A DNA stretch of 64,000 bases, taken from assembly GCA_033239125.1 (NCBI GenBank), contig BSWB01000006.1, positions 113,878,242 through 113,942,241 on the forward strand, given 5' to 3'. Shown here in pieces: positions 44,500-56,520 of this stretch. The notes under the pieces were generated by a model, which saw nothing but the letters and a program-made list of their open reading frames with translations, did not search any database and was not told where the DNA came from. The stretch's first letter is position 1. Each line of letters starts with the position of its first letter. The position numbers were made by a program, and so were the translations under genes. The DNA comes from Fagopyrum homotropicum (lineage: Eukaryota; Streptophyta; Magnoliopsida; Caryophyllales; Polygonaceae).

Positions 44500-46460
44500 G
44501 TTAAACACAAACTTCAAATTGAGGCTATGCTGATCAGATATGGACTCTATATGTTCATTGATGGCAGTCACACAATTCCTGAAACAACTATTACCACAAC
44601 CGCGGGACTCCTCCGGTCTCTACAACCACTGTCAACCCCAAGTATGAAACCTGCGGAAGGCAATATAAGTTGTTGTTTGGTGGCCCCGTGTCCACTATTC
44701 ATCAAAATATCCATCATGTTCTTGCCGGGACCGAGTATTCCATATACAAGCATGGGACCTTTTGGCTAAAACATATTACAATCCATCTCGTGGACATGTG
44801 CTTTATATTAAAGATCAACTGAAATATTTTACCAAGGGACCGAACTCTATTACGGAGTAAATGAACCGAATTGGATGTGTTGTAAACGCCCTCACAGCTC
44901 TAGGCAAGCCGGTAGACCAAGAAGACTTAGTCGACATAATTTTGGATGGCTTGGTTACGGAGTACCAACCAGTCATCAATGGTGTTAAACAACATACGAT
45001 GATAACTACCTCGGAGTTGCATGAAAAGCTCATTAACCCCGTACCACTGCTACCAGTAGCCCTGTTCACATCCACAAAGCTAGAACAAGCCTCCAAGTTC
45101 GAATAAGGGACAACAACAACATGACACTCAACGTCCCCATCTCTCTTGAAGGGTTTTTGTCAATGGTGCCATACTAAGGGGCATTCCTTCTCTTTTTGTC
45201 CGTCCTTTCAGCAGAAAGACCCATCTGTCTATGTTCCCCCACGTCCTCCTCGATCAAACACATCTTCTAGCTCTAACCCGCAAGTTAACGTGGCTACACT
45301 ACTACCTCGTATATACCATGGCTATTGGATTTAGCCGCAACCCACCATGTCACCTACTATATCTCCAACCTCTCTTCCCAGAACCCATACGATGGTTCTA
45401 AGGAGATCGTGATTGAGGATGGTAAAGGTTAAATATTGCAAATAACGGTTCAATTCATGAGTTATCCCTAAACCAAATATTACATGTGTCGTTTAAGGCT
45501 TGTACATCATGTAACTTAAATAAGATTCATAAACTCTCATTTAAGGCTTCTTCGTTAGTCACCAAATCACCTTTAAAGGTAGTCTTTTCAGATGTATGGA
45601 CCTTTTCTATAACATCATATAACAATCTCAAGTATTATGTTATTTTTGTGGATCATTATACAAAATATACATGGCTTTACCCACTCCAAAGGAAATCGGA
45701 TACATATCCAACTTTTGTTCGGTTTGATGCCCTCGTTGAAAAGAGATTCTCAAAAACAATAGCCATGTTATACTCCGATAATGGAGGTGAATACGTGGCA
45801 ATGAAAGCCTACATTGCGACTAATGGCATGATTGGCATCTCGCATCAAACCTCACCACCTCATACACCAAAACATAACGGGTTTGCGGAAAGACATCATC
45901 GGCACATTGTTGAAAATGTCGTCACCCTTCTTTCTCACGCCAACATACCCACCGCCTTTTGGCCTCACTCCATGGAAATGTCATGTTACTTGATTAATCG
46001 CCTCCTTACACCCACTCACAACTTCACACCCTACGAAAAACTTTTTGGTCTACAACCAAACTATAAGTTTCTTTGTAATTTGGGTGTTTGTGTTATCCAT
46101 GGCTCAAACCGTACAATACACACTAGCTAGAACTCAAATACAAATGTGTATCTTTTTCGGGTATTCACCTACACAATATGCCTATTATTGCCTTGAGCCA
46201 AAACTCAACAAAAATTTGTGTCACGACATGCTAAATTTATAGAACATCAATTTCCTATCGCAATATTTTTGCTTCTAACATTTTGCAAGAAATGAGATTA
46301 TCAGATCAATGGCTGTCCCACAAACAACCCAAACAACCAACACTCCACCTACGCCATCTACATCACCTCATCCATAAATAACTCTTACAACCCACCAAAG
46401 GCCTAACAAACTCCAAATTTAACACTCCATGGGCCCACTACCTCAAATCCCTCCCAAAGT
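44500..46460 (+). pseudogene. Ty1/copia gag-protease-integrase remnant
   Basis: Gag is readable in pieces: GYGLYMFIDGSHTIPET-like at about 44530, then KDQLKYFTKGPNSI and MNRIGCVVNALTALGKPV. The zinc knuckle CQWCHTKGHSFSFC is at about 45160. The protease site is altered (DLAATHHVT near 45335). A deletion then leads to the GAG-pre-integrase end (CTSCNLNKIHKLSF) and the integrase core with FSDVW, YSDNGGEY and KHNGFAERHHR (45486-46130). Coding ends soon after; reverse transcriptase and RNase H are missing, and no LTR was found. Multiple stops and frameshifts are present. Confidence 0.87.
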
Positions 46461-46816
46461 CATGCCTCATTACTACATAGCTGTCTGATACCTCTTTTGT
46501 AACAACGCTCATGTAACACCCCAAATCCACAGGACTCGGAGTGCTACTGGGTTAGGGCCTCGCAGCGGGTCTTGACTCTAGCCCAACAACAAGTTCACTG
46601 GATCTTACAACAAGGAACAAATAAATTAAAAACATCCTTTATAAAAAAGAAACATCAAGTATCGTAATACATACAAAACCCCACAACCGAGTACAAAATA
46701 ACATCAACATATATACAACACAACCCAAAAGCCCATAACGTTCTAGATGTATGGAAGTCTTCGGCTGATCATTCCTCCAGATCACCCTACAGTCTTCGTA
46801 TCTTACAAAGGATATA

Positions 46817-48576
46817 TGATAACATGAATTATAGTCTATACTTTGGGACTTGTTTAGACGTTTTATCTTCAATAATCTACATGTTTGGATGTATATTATG
46901 TGATTATATTGTCGTTTCATCTACCTTTGCGGGAATCGAGGTCTACACCAAGTTTCGTTGTAATCGTAGGTAAAATGGCACGTTTTGTATCAAAATGGAG
47001 CTAAAGGAGCGAATGAGTCATTGGAGCTACATTCAGGAGCTTAAGGAAGAATCCAGGAAGCATGGAAATGGATTAAAGATTCACTTTGGACCAGATTTAA
47101 GAGATTTCACATTCAGTTTAGAGTCACCTCGGTCAGCTACAGAACCATCTCGACCGAGGTGATCCAGAGGAGCGTCCCGACCGAGGCGAACACCTTGGAC
47201 GCGGCGAGATATATTTTATTCTTGGCTGAGATCTTTTATTTTTGGAAAGAGGATCTTATATTTTTAGGCTGGATTTCTGGAAGGAAGAAGATAATTCAGC
47301 TGATATATTTTACCTATTTTATGGGAAAATATCTTTTTAAGATCTTTTATCTTTGGAAGATAATTCTCCTATATAAAGGGTTGGATTTTCTATAATTCAA
47401 CGATTTTCGGATCGTAGGGTGCTTACGGCTGGAAAACATCCGCCACAGCTGGGAGATTTGAAGAACTTTTTGAAGGTTGAAGGAAGATTGAAGGAAGGAA
47501 GTTGATAGCTTTTATAGCTTTTGTGAAGGGTTTTGTAAGACTCTCTTAGATTCCCTTCTTGTTGATTGTCTTGTTGGATTTTGATCCAAGGAATGCTTGT
47601 TTGTTTGATAATTGATTCAGTTATTGAAGCCTTGTTCTTAAGGTTTTTGTGTTCAATAATTCACTTTCTTCCCTTATATTTGATTATTGCATCCATGTTG
47701 ATGATTGGATAATTTCTTTGTGTGATTCTAGGGTGATTGACTGAAGGTTATGGGAAAAACAATGATAGAATAATCTTAAATTCTAGTAGGACCCTGAAAG
47801 CTCGAGTCTTTATCCTTAACTCTAAAACATCTCGTTCAGTCGATGAACATCTCGGCCGGGGTGGAATTCGTTTGACCGAGGTGACCTTTCTGATCCGAAA
47901 CTGAGAGTTAGGTGTTAGAGTTTGCCAAATCCTATTCTTGTTACACCTTTCCTGGTTCAATGCAAGCTTAGGATGAGACTTACCCGGTAATTCCTTTGTT
48001 TGTTTACCAAAGATCATAAGTATAGGTAGTAAAGGTTTAACCTTTATTGGGGTTTGAGTGTGCTTTCATTCCATCTTTGTGAGTTAGCCTGAGACTTACC
48101 CAATAAAGGTTGATTCTATTCCCTTAGTTGGAGTGTTAGTTTGAGACTATAGTTCTTTTCCTTAATTCCTTGAGACTTACCCGGTAATAGGAGTTACGGT
48201 TTGGGATTAGTGAGTAGTGAGACTTACCCGGTGATCTATTCCACTTTAGTAACACCTTCCCTTTGCAAAATCTCAGCTTTGTCCGCTTATCTTTAGATCT
48301 TGAGTTGGAACCACAACTAGATACTTTAATCCCTATAATCGCATATTTCCTTAATTGACTTTTTTTATCATCTTTGATTGTTTTAATCGCCTTTGTGGTT
48401 AGTAATTACATTGACAACCTACACTTGCTTTGTTTCACTAAGTCCTTGAGATCGACACCCTGGAATTTCTTGCTTTTTACTACGATTGACCCGTACACTG
48501 CGGGTTCACATCCTTGTTTTAAGCTTACGTCTTGAGTTATAAATTTAAAGCTTGCACACACCGTTTGGAGCGAACA
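46817..48576 (+). repeat. 5' LTR of the Athila/Tat-like element
   Basis: It starts TGATAACATG and ends GGAGCGAACA. A TATA box (TATATAAAG, 47370-47378) probably marks U3. Two repeated motifs stand out: GACCGAGGTG-type copies before and after the TATA box, and TGAGACTTACCCGGT four times in 47973-48232. Confidence 0.9.
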
Positions 48577-48582
48577 AGTTTT

Positions 48583-48600
48583 TGGCGCCGTTGCCGGGGA
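48583..48600 (+). promoter_or_regulatory. Primer-binding site
   Basis: TGGCGCCGTTGCCGGGGA, six bases after the LTR, is the primer-binding sequence typical of plant Tat/Athila-group elements. Confidence 0.85.
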
Positions 48601-48700
48601 CTTGGTCTAGACCGAGCCGGTGGCAGTTGTCTTTCAGGGCTATTGCCCTTGTTGCTATTAACCATTTTTCCTATGAGTTTTGTAGTTTTCAGGATATTCG

Positions 48701-49803
48701 ATGACTACACTTGATCCGGCCTGGATAGCAAGACAAAGTGCTAGGGTGGACCATTATGAATACTTGGAAGAAAAATACTCCTTTATTGGTTTAACAATGA
48801 AAAGGAAAGAGAAAAGGCCATTGAGAAGGAGCTTGCGATATGGGATGTGATGAATGTCTCTAGAAAGATTTATGAGCAACCTCTTGAAGATTCTCTTGAA
48901 TCAAGATGGGAGAAGTTGATGAAGAAGGTGGAGGAGCTCAAGGAAAGCACCATATCCTATGCTAAGCCGGAAGAGGAGCATAAGGAAGTGCTGCAAAGTA
49001 TTCCTCCAATCGAACCAGAAGTTTCTCCTGAAGATTTTGAGGAAGCGGAAGATGCGGAAGATCTCGATCCAACTGTTGAGACTTCGGCCGAGGTGAAAGA
49101 GAGATCGGCCGAGGTGGAAGAGAGATCGGCCGAGATGGAAGAAGAATTTGTAGAATTGGAAATGGAAGATTCAGAGAACCTTGGCCAAATTACTGAGACT
49201 GTGACCAAGGTGGAAGAAAGAGCAGCTGAGTTAGGAAAGATTTCATGTGTGGATTATCAACCTAACATGAAACTTGTCCCAAGATTTGGAGAACTTTATA
49301 AGGTGCCTTCTCTTACTCCCTTTGAAATTCATACTAAAGTTCTAGATTTTTTCTGGGATGCACCGAAGAGTTGGAGGTCTCTTCCGAAAGAACCTCATAA
49401 GATCAAGATAAAACCTCCCTTGAAATTGTTGGAAGAAGATGCTCCTTGGATTATAAGGAGTGAAGTTAACAAGCGCTTCAACGCTAAGGCAACGAAGTGT
49501 TATTTGTTCAAGTATGGGGTCACTCACGTGACAAAAACCTTGTACTATCCCCAAGCTGAAGATGGGGAAGCTACTAGAATCCTCGAGAAGCTGTTTTCTC
49601 GATCAAGGAAAGGATGGGACGAAGGACTGAGTTATGTCCCATGGAAGCATAGGAAGACCGGTAGGATTCCGGTAAGAACCAAACCGTACAAGCTTGTACG
49701 TAGGAGATCCTACCATTTGCCGGTGAAATTAGGAACCGGAACCTTTTTGGAAGAGTTTTATGATGGATGTGATGAGCACTCCAAGGTGTTCGAGGTACAT
49801 TGA
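48701..49803 (+). CDS. Unassigned ORF of the Athila/Tat-like element, one frameshift
   Basis: The main frame (first ATG 48850, stop 49801-49803) gives 317 residues. An upstream ATG at 48701 reads MTTLDPAWIARQSARVDHYE and joins the same protein after a frame change near 48787 (then EKEREKAIEKELAIWDVMN). The first half is acidic and likely coiled coil, with three units of SAEV(K/E)ERSAE. The second half is basic and compact (DFFWDAPKSWRSLPKEP, CYLFKYGVTHVTKTLYYP, SYHLPVKLGTGTFLEEF). There is no zinc knuckle or protease motif. Position suggests a gag-like or accessory protein; I do not recognise the family. Confidence 0.65.
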
Positions 49804-51523
49804 GTAAATCCATGAGGAAAGGTCCAGCTAGCGACCTTAAATCAAGCGCTTCTTGGGAGACAACCCAAGGTATTGCTTTCTTTTCCCTTTTCTAGCTTAG
49901 TTTTAGATAGTTTGCTTTGCTTTGCTTTTGGCGTCCTCTAGACAAGAACCAGGTACTTTCTAAGGAAGGATTAAAACTCAAGAGCTACACTGGAAGGACA
50001 TAAGTTCGAGAAATTGAGAGAACGGAGCTTGACTGAGACACATCTCGGGTTCAGTCACAAGACCTCGACCGAGATGTTCTTCGCCAACCGAGACGGTCTT
50101 ATCTGGGAGCTGTTTCTTATTTCTTTATGCAGTTCAGCTATGTCCGGTGAGTATTCTGTTTTCTTAGACTTATTTGACCCATTGGGACAATGTGTCCCAA
50201 GTATGGGGTATTTGGATGTATTTATATGACTTATGTGGATGTATGACTTGACTCTTGATGGATATCTACTGTTTTATTTTACTCTATGTGTTTATCTGAG
50301 ATTACATGCATGCATACATGTTATTTGATTGAAAAAAATGTCAAAAACTGGTTTGAAATTTTTTTTTTATGACCTCGACCGATATGACTCTGACCAATCG
50401 AGGTGCAGTACCTCGGTTGACTTAGATCATCTTGACCGAGGTGGCTTAACTGGAACAGTTTTCGAAACGATTTTTGTGCTTCTTATCTGGATATGACCTC
50501 AGTGATGATTTTTGTTTGCTGACTGGTTTTGAAATCTTTATATGTTTGAAAAGTTTTATGATATGTTTAAGTTGCTAAGTGCTTTGTTTGAAATTTTGAC
50601 ATGTTTAATACTTTGTTTTTATAAAAAATATGTTGAATTTGAAAGTTGACACCAAATGATGAGTTCCCTCACTTTCTTCCTGGGAAGACCAAGGCAATTC
50701 ATTCTCTTCTCTTCTTCTTCTTGATCATGCTTAGCCCCTCATATACATAATTGCCTCCCTTTACCTATCCGGGAATTTGGAAGCAAGCAAAAGTGAAAAG
50801 CAAGTGAAAGAAAAGTTGAGATGTGGGCTGAAAGTTAGAAAGAAACAAATAGGCTTGGGGAAGTCAATCATGATGATAAGTAACTCGGCACCATTCACAT
50901 AGCCGGGTGTTTGTGTCTTGCCAAAGTCGGATTGAGCGATATTCCTAACGGGTCATGGTATGTGCATCAAGGGTTTGAGGCATCTCGAGAAATTGATGAT
51001 TGCTGATTTCCTAGGCTTCGGTTATTGTGCACCTCTGTCCATGCATCCCAAAAAGTAAAGTAAAAAGTAAATAAGCAAAGCTTATTGGTGGAAGATGTTG
51101 AAGTTCAAAGGAAGTGAAGTAAAGATCCTTTTCCCGGATTCTAGCACCACATTCCCTATATACATCCCACCCTCACACGTTTCTTGACCTTCTCTTGAAA
51201 AGCCCTTGAGACCTCGAGCTTGTTGATTGACTTAGTGGTTTAAACTGGATTATACATGATTAATTTAGATAATAATGATTTATTATGCATTCTATGATTT
51301 TATGCAAAGATGAACAACTTTCTTATATTTATAAAATGTTTTGAGCATATTTTGATTTTAAATTCCATGAAGCATTCTCTTAGAGTGATCTATGATTGTA
51401 GCACACCATTAAAATGTTTTGAAAGACTTTTTCATTGATCTTTATGACTTATAATCCATTCTATCTTGTATCTAAGATTTGGAACTTGCTTGGAGACAAG
51501 CAAGGGCTAAGTATGGGGTATTT
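49804..51523 (+). other. Non-coding interior of the Athila/Tat-like element
   Basis: It holds CTTGGGAGACAACCC, further GACCGAGGTG-type motifs (50041-50090, 50372-50444), two AAGTATGGGGTATTT purine-rich stretches (about 50199 and 51508, the second just before the 3' LTR and the probable polypurine tract), and low-complexity GTGAAAAGCAAGTGAAAG sequence near 50790. No pol domain. Confidence 0.7.
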
Positions 51524-53281
51524 TGATAGCATGAATTATAGTCTATATTTTGGGACTTGTTTAGACGTTTTATCTTCAATAATCTGCATGTTTGGATGTA
51601 TATTATGTGATTATATTGTCGTTTCATCTACCTTTGCGGGAATCGAGGTCTACACCAAGTTTCGTTGTAATCGTAGGTAAAATGGCACGTTTTGCATCAA
51701 AATGGAGCTAAAGGAGCGAAGGAGTCATTAGAGCTACATTCACGAGCTTAAGGAAGAATCCAGGAAGCATGGAAATGGATTAAAGATTCACTTTGAACCA
51801 GATTTAAGAGATTTCACATTCAGTTTAGAGTCACCTCGGTCAGATACAGAACCATCTCGACCGAGGTGATCCAGAGGAGCGTCCCGACCGACGCGAACAC
51901 CTTGGACGCGGCGAGATATATTTTATTCTTGGCTGAGATCTTTTATTTTTGGAAAGAGGATCTTATATTTTTAGGCTGGATTTCTGGAAGGAAGAAGATA
52001 ATTCAGCTGATATATTTTACCTATTTTATGGGAAAATATCTTTTTAAGATCTTTTATCTTTGGAAGATAATTCTCCTATATAAAGGGTTGGATTTTCTAC
52101 AATTCAACGATCTTTGGATCGTAGGGTGCTTTCGGCTGGAAAACATCCGCCACAGCTGGGAGATTTGAAGAACCTTTTTGAAGGTTGAAGGAAGATTGAA
52201 GGAAGGAAGTTGATAGCTTTTATAGCTTTTGTGAAGGGTTTTGTAAGACTCTCTTAGATTCCCTTCTTGTTGATTGTCTTGTTGGATTTTGATCCAAGGA
52301 ACGCTTGTTTGTTTGATAATTGATTCAGTTATTGAAGCCTTGTTCTTAAGGTTTTTGTGTTCAATTATTCACTTTCTTCCCTTATATTTGATTATTGCAT
52401 CCATGATGATGATTGACTAATTTTTTTGTGTGATTCTAGGGTGATTGGCTGAAGGTTGTGGGAAAAACAATGATAGAATAATCTTAAATTCCAGTAGGAC
52501 CCTGAAAGCTCGAGTCTTTATCCTTAACTCTAGAACATCTCGTTCAGTCGATGAACATCTCGGCCGGGGTGGAATTCGTTTGACCGAGGTGACCTTTCTG
52601 ATCCGAAACTGAGAGTTAAGTGTTAGAGTTTGCAAAATCCTATTCTTATTACACCTTTCCTGGTTCAATGCAAGCTTAGGATGAGACTTACCCGGTAATT
52701 CCTTTGTTTGTTTACCAAAGATCATAAGTATAGGTAGTAAATGTTTATCCTTTATTGGGGTTTGAGTGTGCTTTCATTCCATCTTTGTGAGTTAGCCTGA
52801 GACTTACCCGGTAAAGGTTGATTCTATTCCCTTAGTTGGAGTGTTAGTTTGAGGCTATAGTTCTTTTCCTTAATTCCTTGAGACTTACCCAGTAATAGGA
52901 GTTACGGTTTGGGATTAGTGAGTAGTGAGACTTACCCGGTGATCTATTCCACTTTAGTAACACCTTCCCTTTGCAAAATCTCAGCTTTGTCCGCTTATCT
53001 TTAGATCTTGAGTTGGAACCATAACTAGATGCTTTAATCCCTAGAATCGCATATTTCCTTAATTGACTTTTTATCATCTTTGATTGTTTTAATCGCCTTT
53101 GTGGTTAGTAGTTACATTGACAACCTACACTTGCTTTGTTTCACTAAGTCCCTGAGATCGACACCCTGTAATTTCTTGCTTTTACTACGATTGACCCGTA
53201 CACTGCGGGTTCGCATCCTTATTTTAAGCTTACGTCTTGGGTTATAAATTTAAAGCTTGCACACACCATTTGGAGCAAACA
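51524..53281 (+). repeat. 3' LTR of the Athila/Tat-like element
   Basis: It is nearly identical to the 5' LTR, starts TGATAGCATG and ends GGAGCAAACA. The same TATA box is near 52077, and the four TGAGACTTACC copies recur in 52680-52940. Confidence 0.9.
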
Positions 53282-54789
53282 ATATACAACACGATATGAA
53301 ACCATTAGCTAACAATTCATATATAAGATAATGCACAAACACATACACACATCAAAATAATCATAAACACCAAACATGCTATCACACATTTACCCGTTTA
53401 ATTATCTTTATAACGTTATATAGTCAAAACCATATTTATGGTTGTGACACGAGAAGTATATCATTTTTTCATCTGGGCCCTATAACTATGTGGAGTGGAA
53501 TCAAACGCATGCCCAATATACCATGTATAGTGGTGACATACCCTGCCCGTATACCAGGTCTAGCTAGCCCTCAGAGAACCTCTCAGACTCCTTCCAGGAT
53601 GAAAGAGAAAGGTTAACACCGCCCGCTTCAAGGGGGTCAATCATGTCGGTAACAATCAATATTGCATGCTATAAAGCATATAACAATCACCACTCATGCA
53701 TACATCCAATATTGGAATGCAACTAAGTAAGTCCTACGGACTTACCTGGATCACAATACAATCCTCAACCACGATCAACCTCCAATTCCCGTTGGAATGA
53801 GCATTGCCTAATAAAAAGGCATAAACATGTATCAAACCTCCTATCAATAAAAGGGATCACACCTAGAACCAAAGGATTCATATGGATCATAAACATCCTA
53901 TAAACCTCGAATAACAACTAAACCTCAAAGCCACATCAGGGCATATCTCTATATCATGATATCATCATCATACTTTCATCTACACATCCTAGCATGCTCC
54001 TAAACTCAAGCCATAGACAAGGAAAGGAGGAAAACATACCAATACTTGGTATGTTCTGATGGAAGGGCCACCCGCGGGAAGGAACAGGCGCGCAGGGCGA
54101 TGACAAGCCGCAACAACGGGAAGAAGGCGCCGCAGTGGTGGTTACACGCTCTAGCCACAAGGGCAGCGATGACAAACCGCAGGGGTGGTTTCTTGACAGA
54201 CGACAACTTCCAAGAGCTGTGCAACCAACTCTCGCTCAATTCCACACCACTCCACCTCAGGGAGTAACCAAGGATGAAGAGCCAACATATACATGCATAC
54301 ATACACATCCAAAATATTCATAACTCGTCACAAGATCAAAATTTGTGGAAATCACAAGGAAAGGAAGAAAGGAAGAAAGAAGGAAGAGCAAGGAGAAGAG
54401 AGGGGAAAGCTCAACACTACTTTGCCCCAATCTGAAGAAGAACTCAGACTGCAGGTCTTCAACTACCACAACAACACAACATCAACATCAATCTCTCTTG
54501 AAAGCTTGAGGAAGAACCAATATCAAAATAAGAAGAAATCAAAAAAAAAAGAAAGAAGAGGAGAAGAAGAACGTGAAGTAGACGAAGGATAAGACGAGGT
54601 TTGGAGAAGCTGAAACCCTCCTCAGAAGAGAGAGATCACTAATAGAGGAAGAAAGCGGAAAGCACGAGTCAAAGAAGTCAAAGAAGGTGGTTGTGACCAC
54701 CTATGCTGCGATCACGGCCCAACAGCGCCGCGCCTGCGGCAAGGACCGGCGCTGTCGTGGACGTCCTACTACAAGAAGAGGTTATCACA

Positions 54790-55041
54790 TCAAATCCCCC
54801 TAAAAACAAGTTTCATCCCGAAACTTGAACAAAACCAAATCCTCTCGAACCCATATGCCGAGGTATAAACACTCACTCTATCGGAGGCATAACATCTCCA
54901 AGACCTAACTCATCTCAAGGGCATGGAGTTAGAACATCTCCGGTGATCTAAACCCATCATAAAGGCACAGAGGTAAAACATATCCGGCAAACCATAATCA
55001 CAACAAATGCATGGAGGAAGAACATCTCCAGCAAATATAAC
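54790..55041 (-). other. Polypurine tract and 3' untranslated part of the minus chromovirus
   Basis: On the minus strand it ends with AAGTTTCGGGATGAAACTT and TTTTTAGGGGGATTTGA before the LTR. Upstream are about four diverged units containing GGAGATGTTCT and CTCCATGC. It is cut at 55042 by the next element, so pol of this element is not seen. Confidence 0.7.
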
Positions 55042-55875
55042 TGATGCATCCTTGGACACGTCAATGAAAGATTTCGGATCTAGATCAAGCTGAAGCTCAA
55101 CTACTCCTTAGTTGAAGTGCGGATGCGTTTGAAGTTAGGTTGCGGAAGCTTAGAGATGGAGGCGGAAGTTGAATGGTTGAGTCCATCTAGATTGATCGAT
55201 CAAGCCTTGAAGTGGATCGGTTGAGTTGATTCTTGAAGAATCCTCGAAGATGGATGAGTTTGGATCGAAGATCAAAAGAAGAACTTTGAGAGGATGAAAG
55301 AGAGATTGATGCTCAAATAAGTAGGAGGAAAATACTTCTCATATACTTAATCAAATTGAACATGCTTTACAAATGAGCCAAGCATCCCCTTATATAGTGG
55401 ATGAAGGTCATACAAAGGGTCGAAACTTAAATGACGGAAATAAAGTCGGAATTAAAGTTCCGAAAAAATGAAAAGACTAAAAATATGAAAGGTTGAGAAT
55501 TTAAGTTCGGAATTAAGTTTCCGAATTAAATTCCGAAACCAAAAGTCTAATATTAAATTAGGAAAATTAATACCCGGAAATAAAGTCTCGGAAATTATTA
55601 TTCCGAAAATAAAAAGACTTATTATTACAAAACGCTAAAATACGGAAAATGTGGAAAATGCGCCGGAACGGTGCCGGCTTGACAAGCTTCATGTCATGGT
55701 GGCCTAGAGGCACGGTTTGCAACCAATGGGCCCGTGACAAGCAATGGTGCGGGCAATGATGGAGCCGGTAGCTTGGGCGATTGCCTTAGCACGGGAACGG
55801 GTGAGCGGTCCATCGGAGCGAACCCGGAAAGCCTCGTCTTCCTCATCTTGGGACATAGGGGTCAGGGGCGCATCA
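55042..55875 (-). repeat. 3' LTR of the second minus-strand gypsy element
   Basis: Minus strand: the purine-rich AAGATGGGGGGAC is followed by TGATGCGCCCC (55875), and the LTR ends GGATGCATCA (55042). The TGATGC/GCATCA ends are inverted. The pol frame runs about 57 codons into it. Confidence 0.75.
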
Positions 55876-56520
55876 GTCCCCCCATCTTGGATGTGAAACG
55901 TCCACGTTTCACCTTCGTCAAATAGGGGCTCGATGCATGGTGCAAGATCCTTTACATTGAACGTCGGGTGCACGTCATAGTCGTCCGGAAGTTCCAACTT
56001 GTAGGTATTCGGGCCATGGCGGGATACGATGCGGAATGGTCCATCACCGCGGTCCGAGAGCTTGCCTTTGTAGCAAGATGGGAAACACTCCTTCCTTAAG
56101 TGGAGCCAAACAAGATCACCGGGCTCAAATGAGATTGGACGTCGGCCTTTGTTGCGTTGTGAGGTAAGTTGATCGGCACACCGTTGGAGTTGTGTCTTAG
56201 TCCGCTCAAGAAGCTCAATGATGTGAGCGACATGACTTGCTCCGGTGATGTGTTCTCCGTCTTTGAGTGGGCGCGGAGTGAAGTCCATCGGGATGTGTGG
56301 ATTAAGGCCGTAGACAACTTCAAAAGGTGAAAGTTTTGTTGCCGAGTGTCGAGACCTGTTATAAGAAAACTCCACGATAGAAAGTAAGTCCTCCCATTTG
56401 CGTGGGTTGTTCCTAAGGGTCTCTCTAAGTAGAGCGCCGAGAGTCCGACTAGTCACCTCCGTTTGACCATCGGTTTGGGGATGATAGGTACTTGAAAACA
56501 ACAAGTTGGTTCCAAGTTTT
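55704..56520 (-). pseudogene. Gypsy integrase C-terminal fragment
   Basis: An open frame of about 272 residues on the minus strand begins inside the integrase core (LGTNLLFSSTYHPQTDGQTE, with the catalytic Glu). It continues through ALLRETLRNNPRKWEDLL and the C-terminal domain (FEPGDLVWLHLRKECFP, GPFRIVSRHGPNTYKLELP), to GPLTRSRAKAIAQATG and a stop. The upstream part is cut by the plus-strand element at 56521. Related to, but distinct from, the integrase at 62000-63000. Confidence 0.88.

Larger units (their letters stand above)
46817..53281 (+). mobile_element. Complete non-autonomous Athila/Tat-like LTR retrotransposon, TSD ATATA
   Basis: Two matching LTRs (46817-48576 and 51524-53281), a primer-binding site at 48583, one ORF and a PPT-like end make up 6465 bp. 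ATATA flanks both sides (46812-46816 and 53282-53286). No protease, reverse transcriptase, RNase H or integrase is present, so it must depend on a partner element. CTTGGGAGACAACCCAAGG after the ORF and GGGACAATGTGTCCCAAGTA (50187) recall Athila-group internal DNA. The LTRs differ at few positions, so insertion was recent compared with its neighbours. Confidence 0.9.
46514..54789 (-). mobile_element. Minus-strand chromovirus 3' LTR, split by a nested element
   Basis: On the minus strand it starts TGTGATAACC at 54789 and ends GGGGTGTTACA at 46514. It resembles the first element's LTR end (ACTCGGAG.GTTACTGG-type block), and shares the AAGTAAGTCC...GGACTTACCTGG segment near 53725. The interior 46817-53286 is the later Athila-like insertion plus its TSD copy. 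The polypurine tract (54790-54802) and hairpin (54808-54826) lie just upstream, so this is the 3' LTR and its body runs to the right. Open frames near 54000-54500 show no domain and are not called. Confidence 0.82.

Noticed and set aside
48957..49208. Ser-rich minus-strand ORF
   Set aside because: Antisense to the acidic, repetitive part of the Athila-like element's ORF.
53954..54592. Several ORFs of 60-100 codons on both strands
   Set aside because: They lie in the minus chromovirus LTR, overlap each other in different frames and show no domain.
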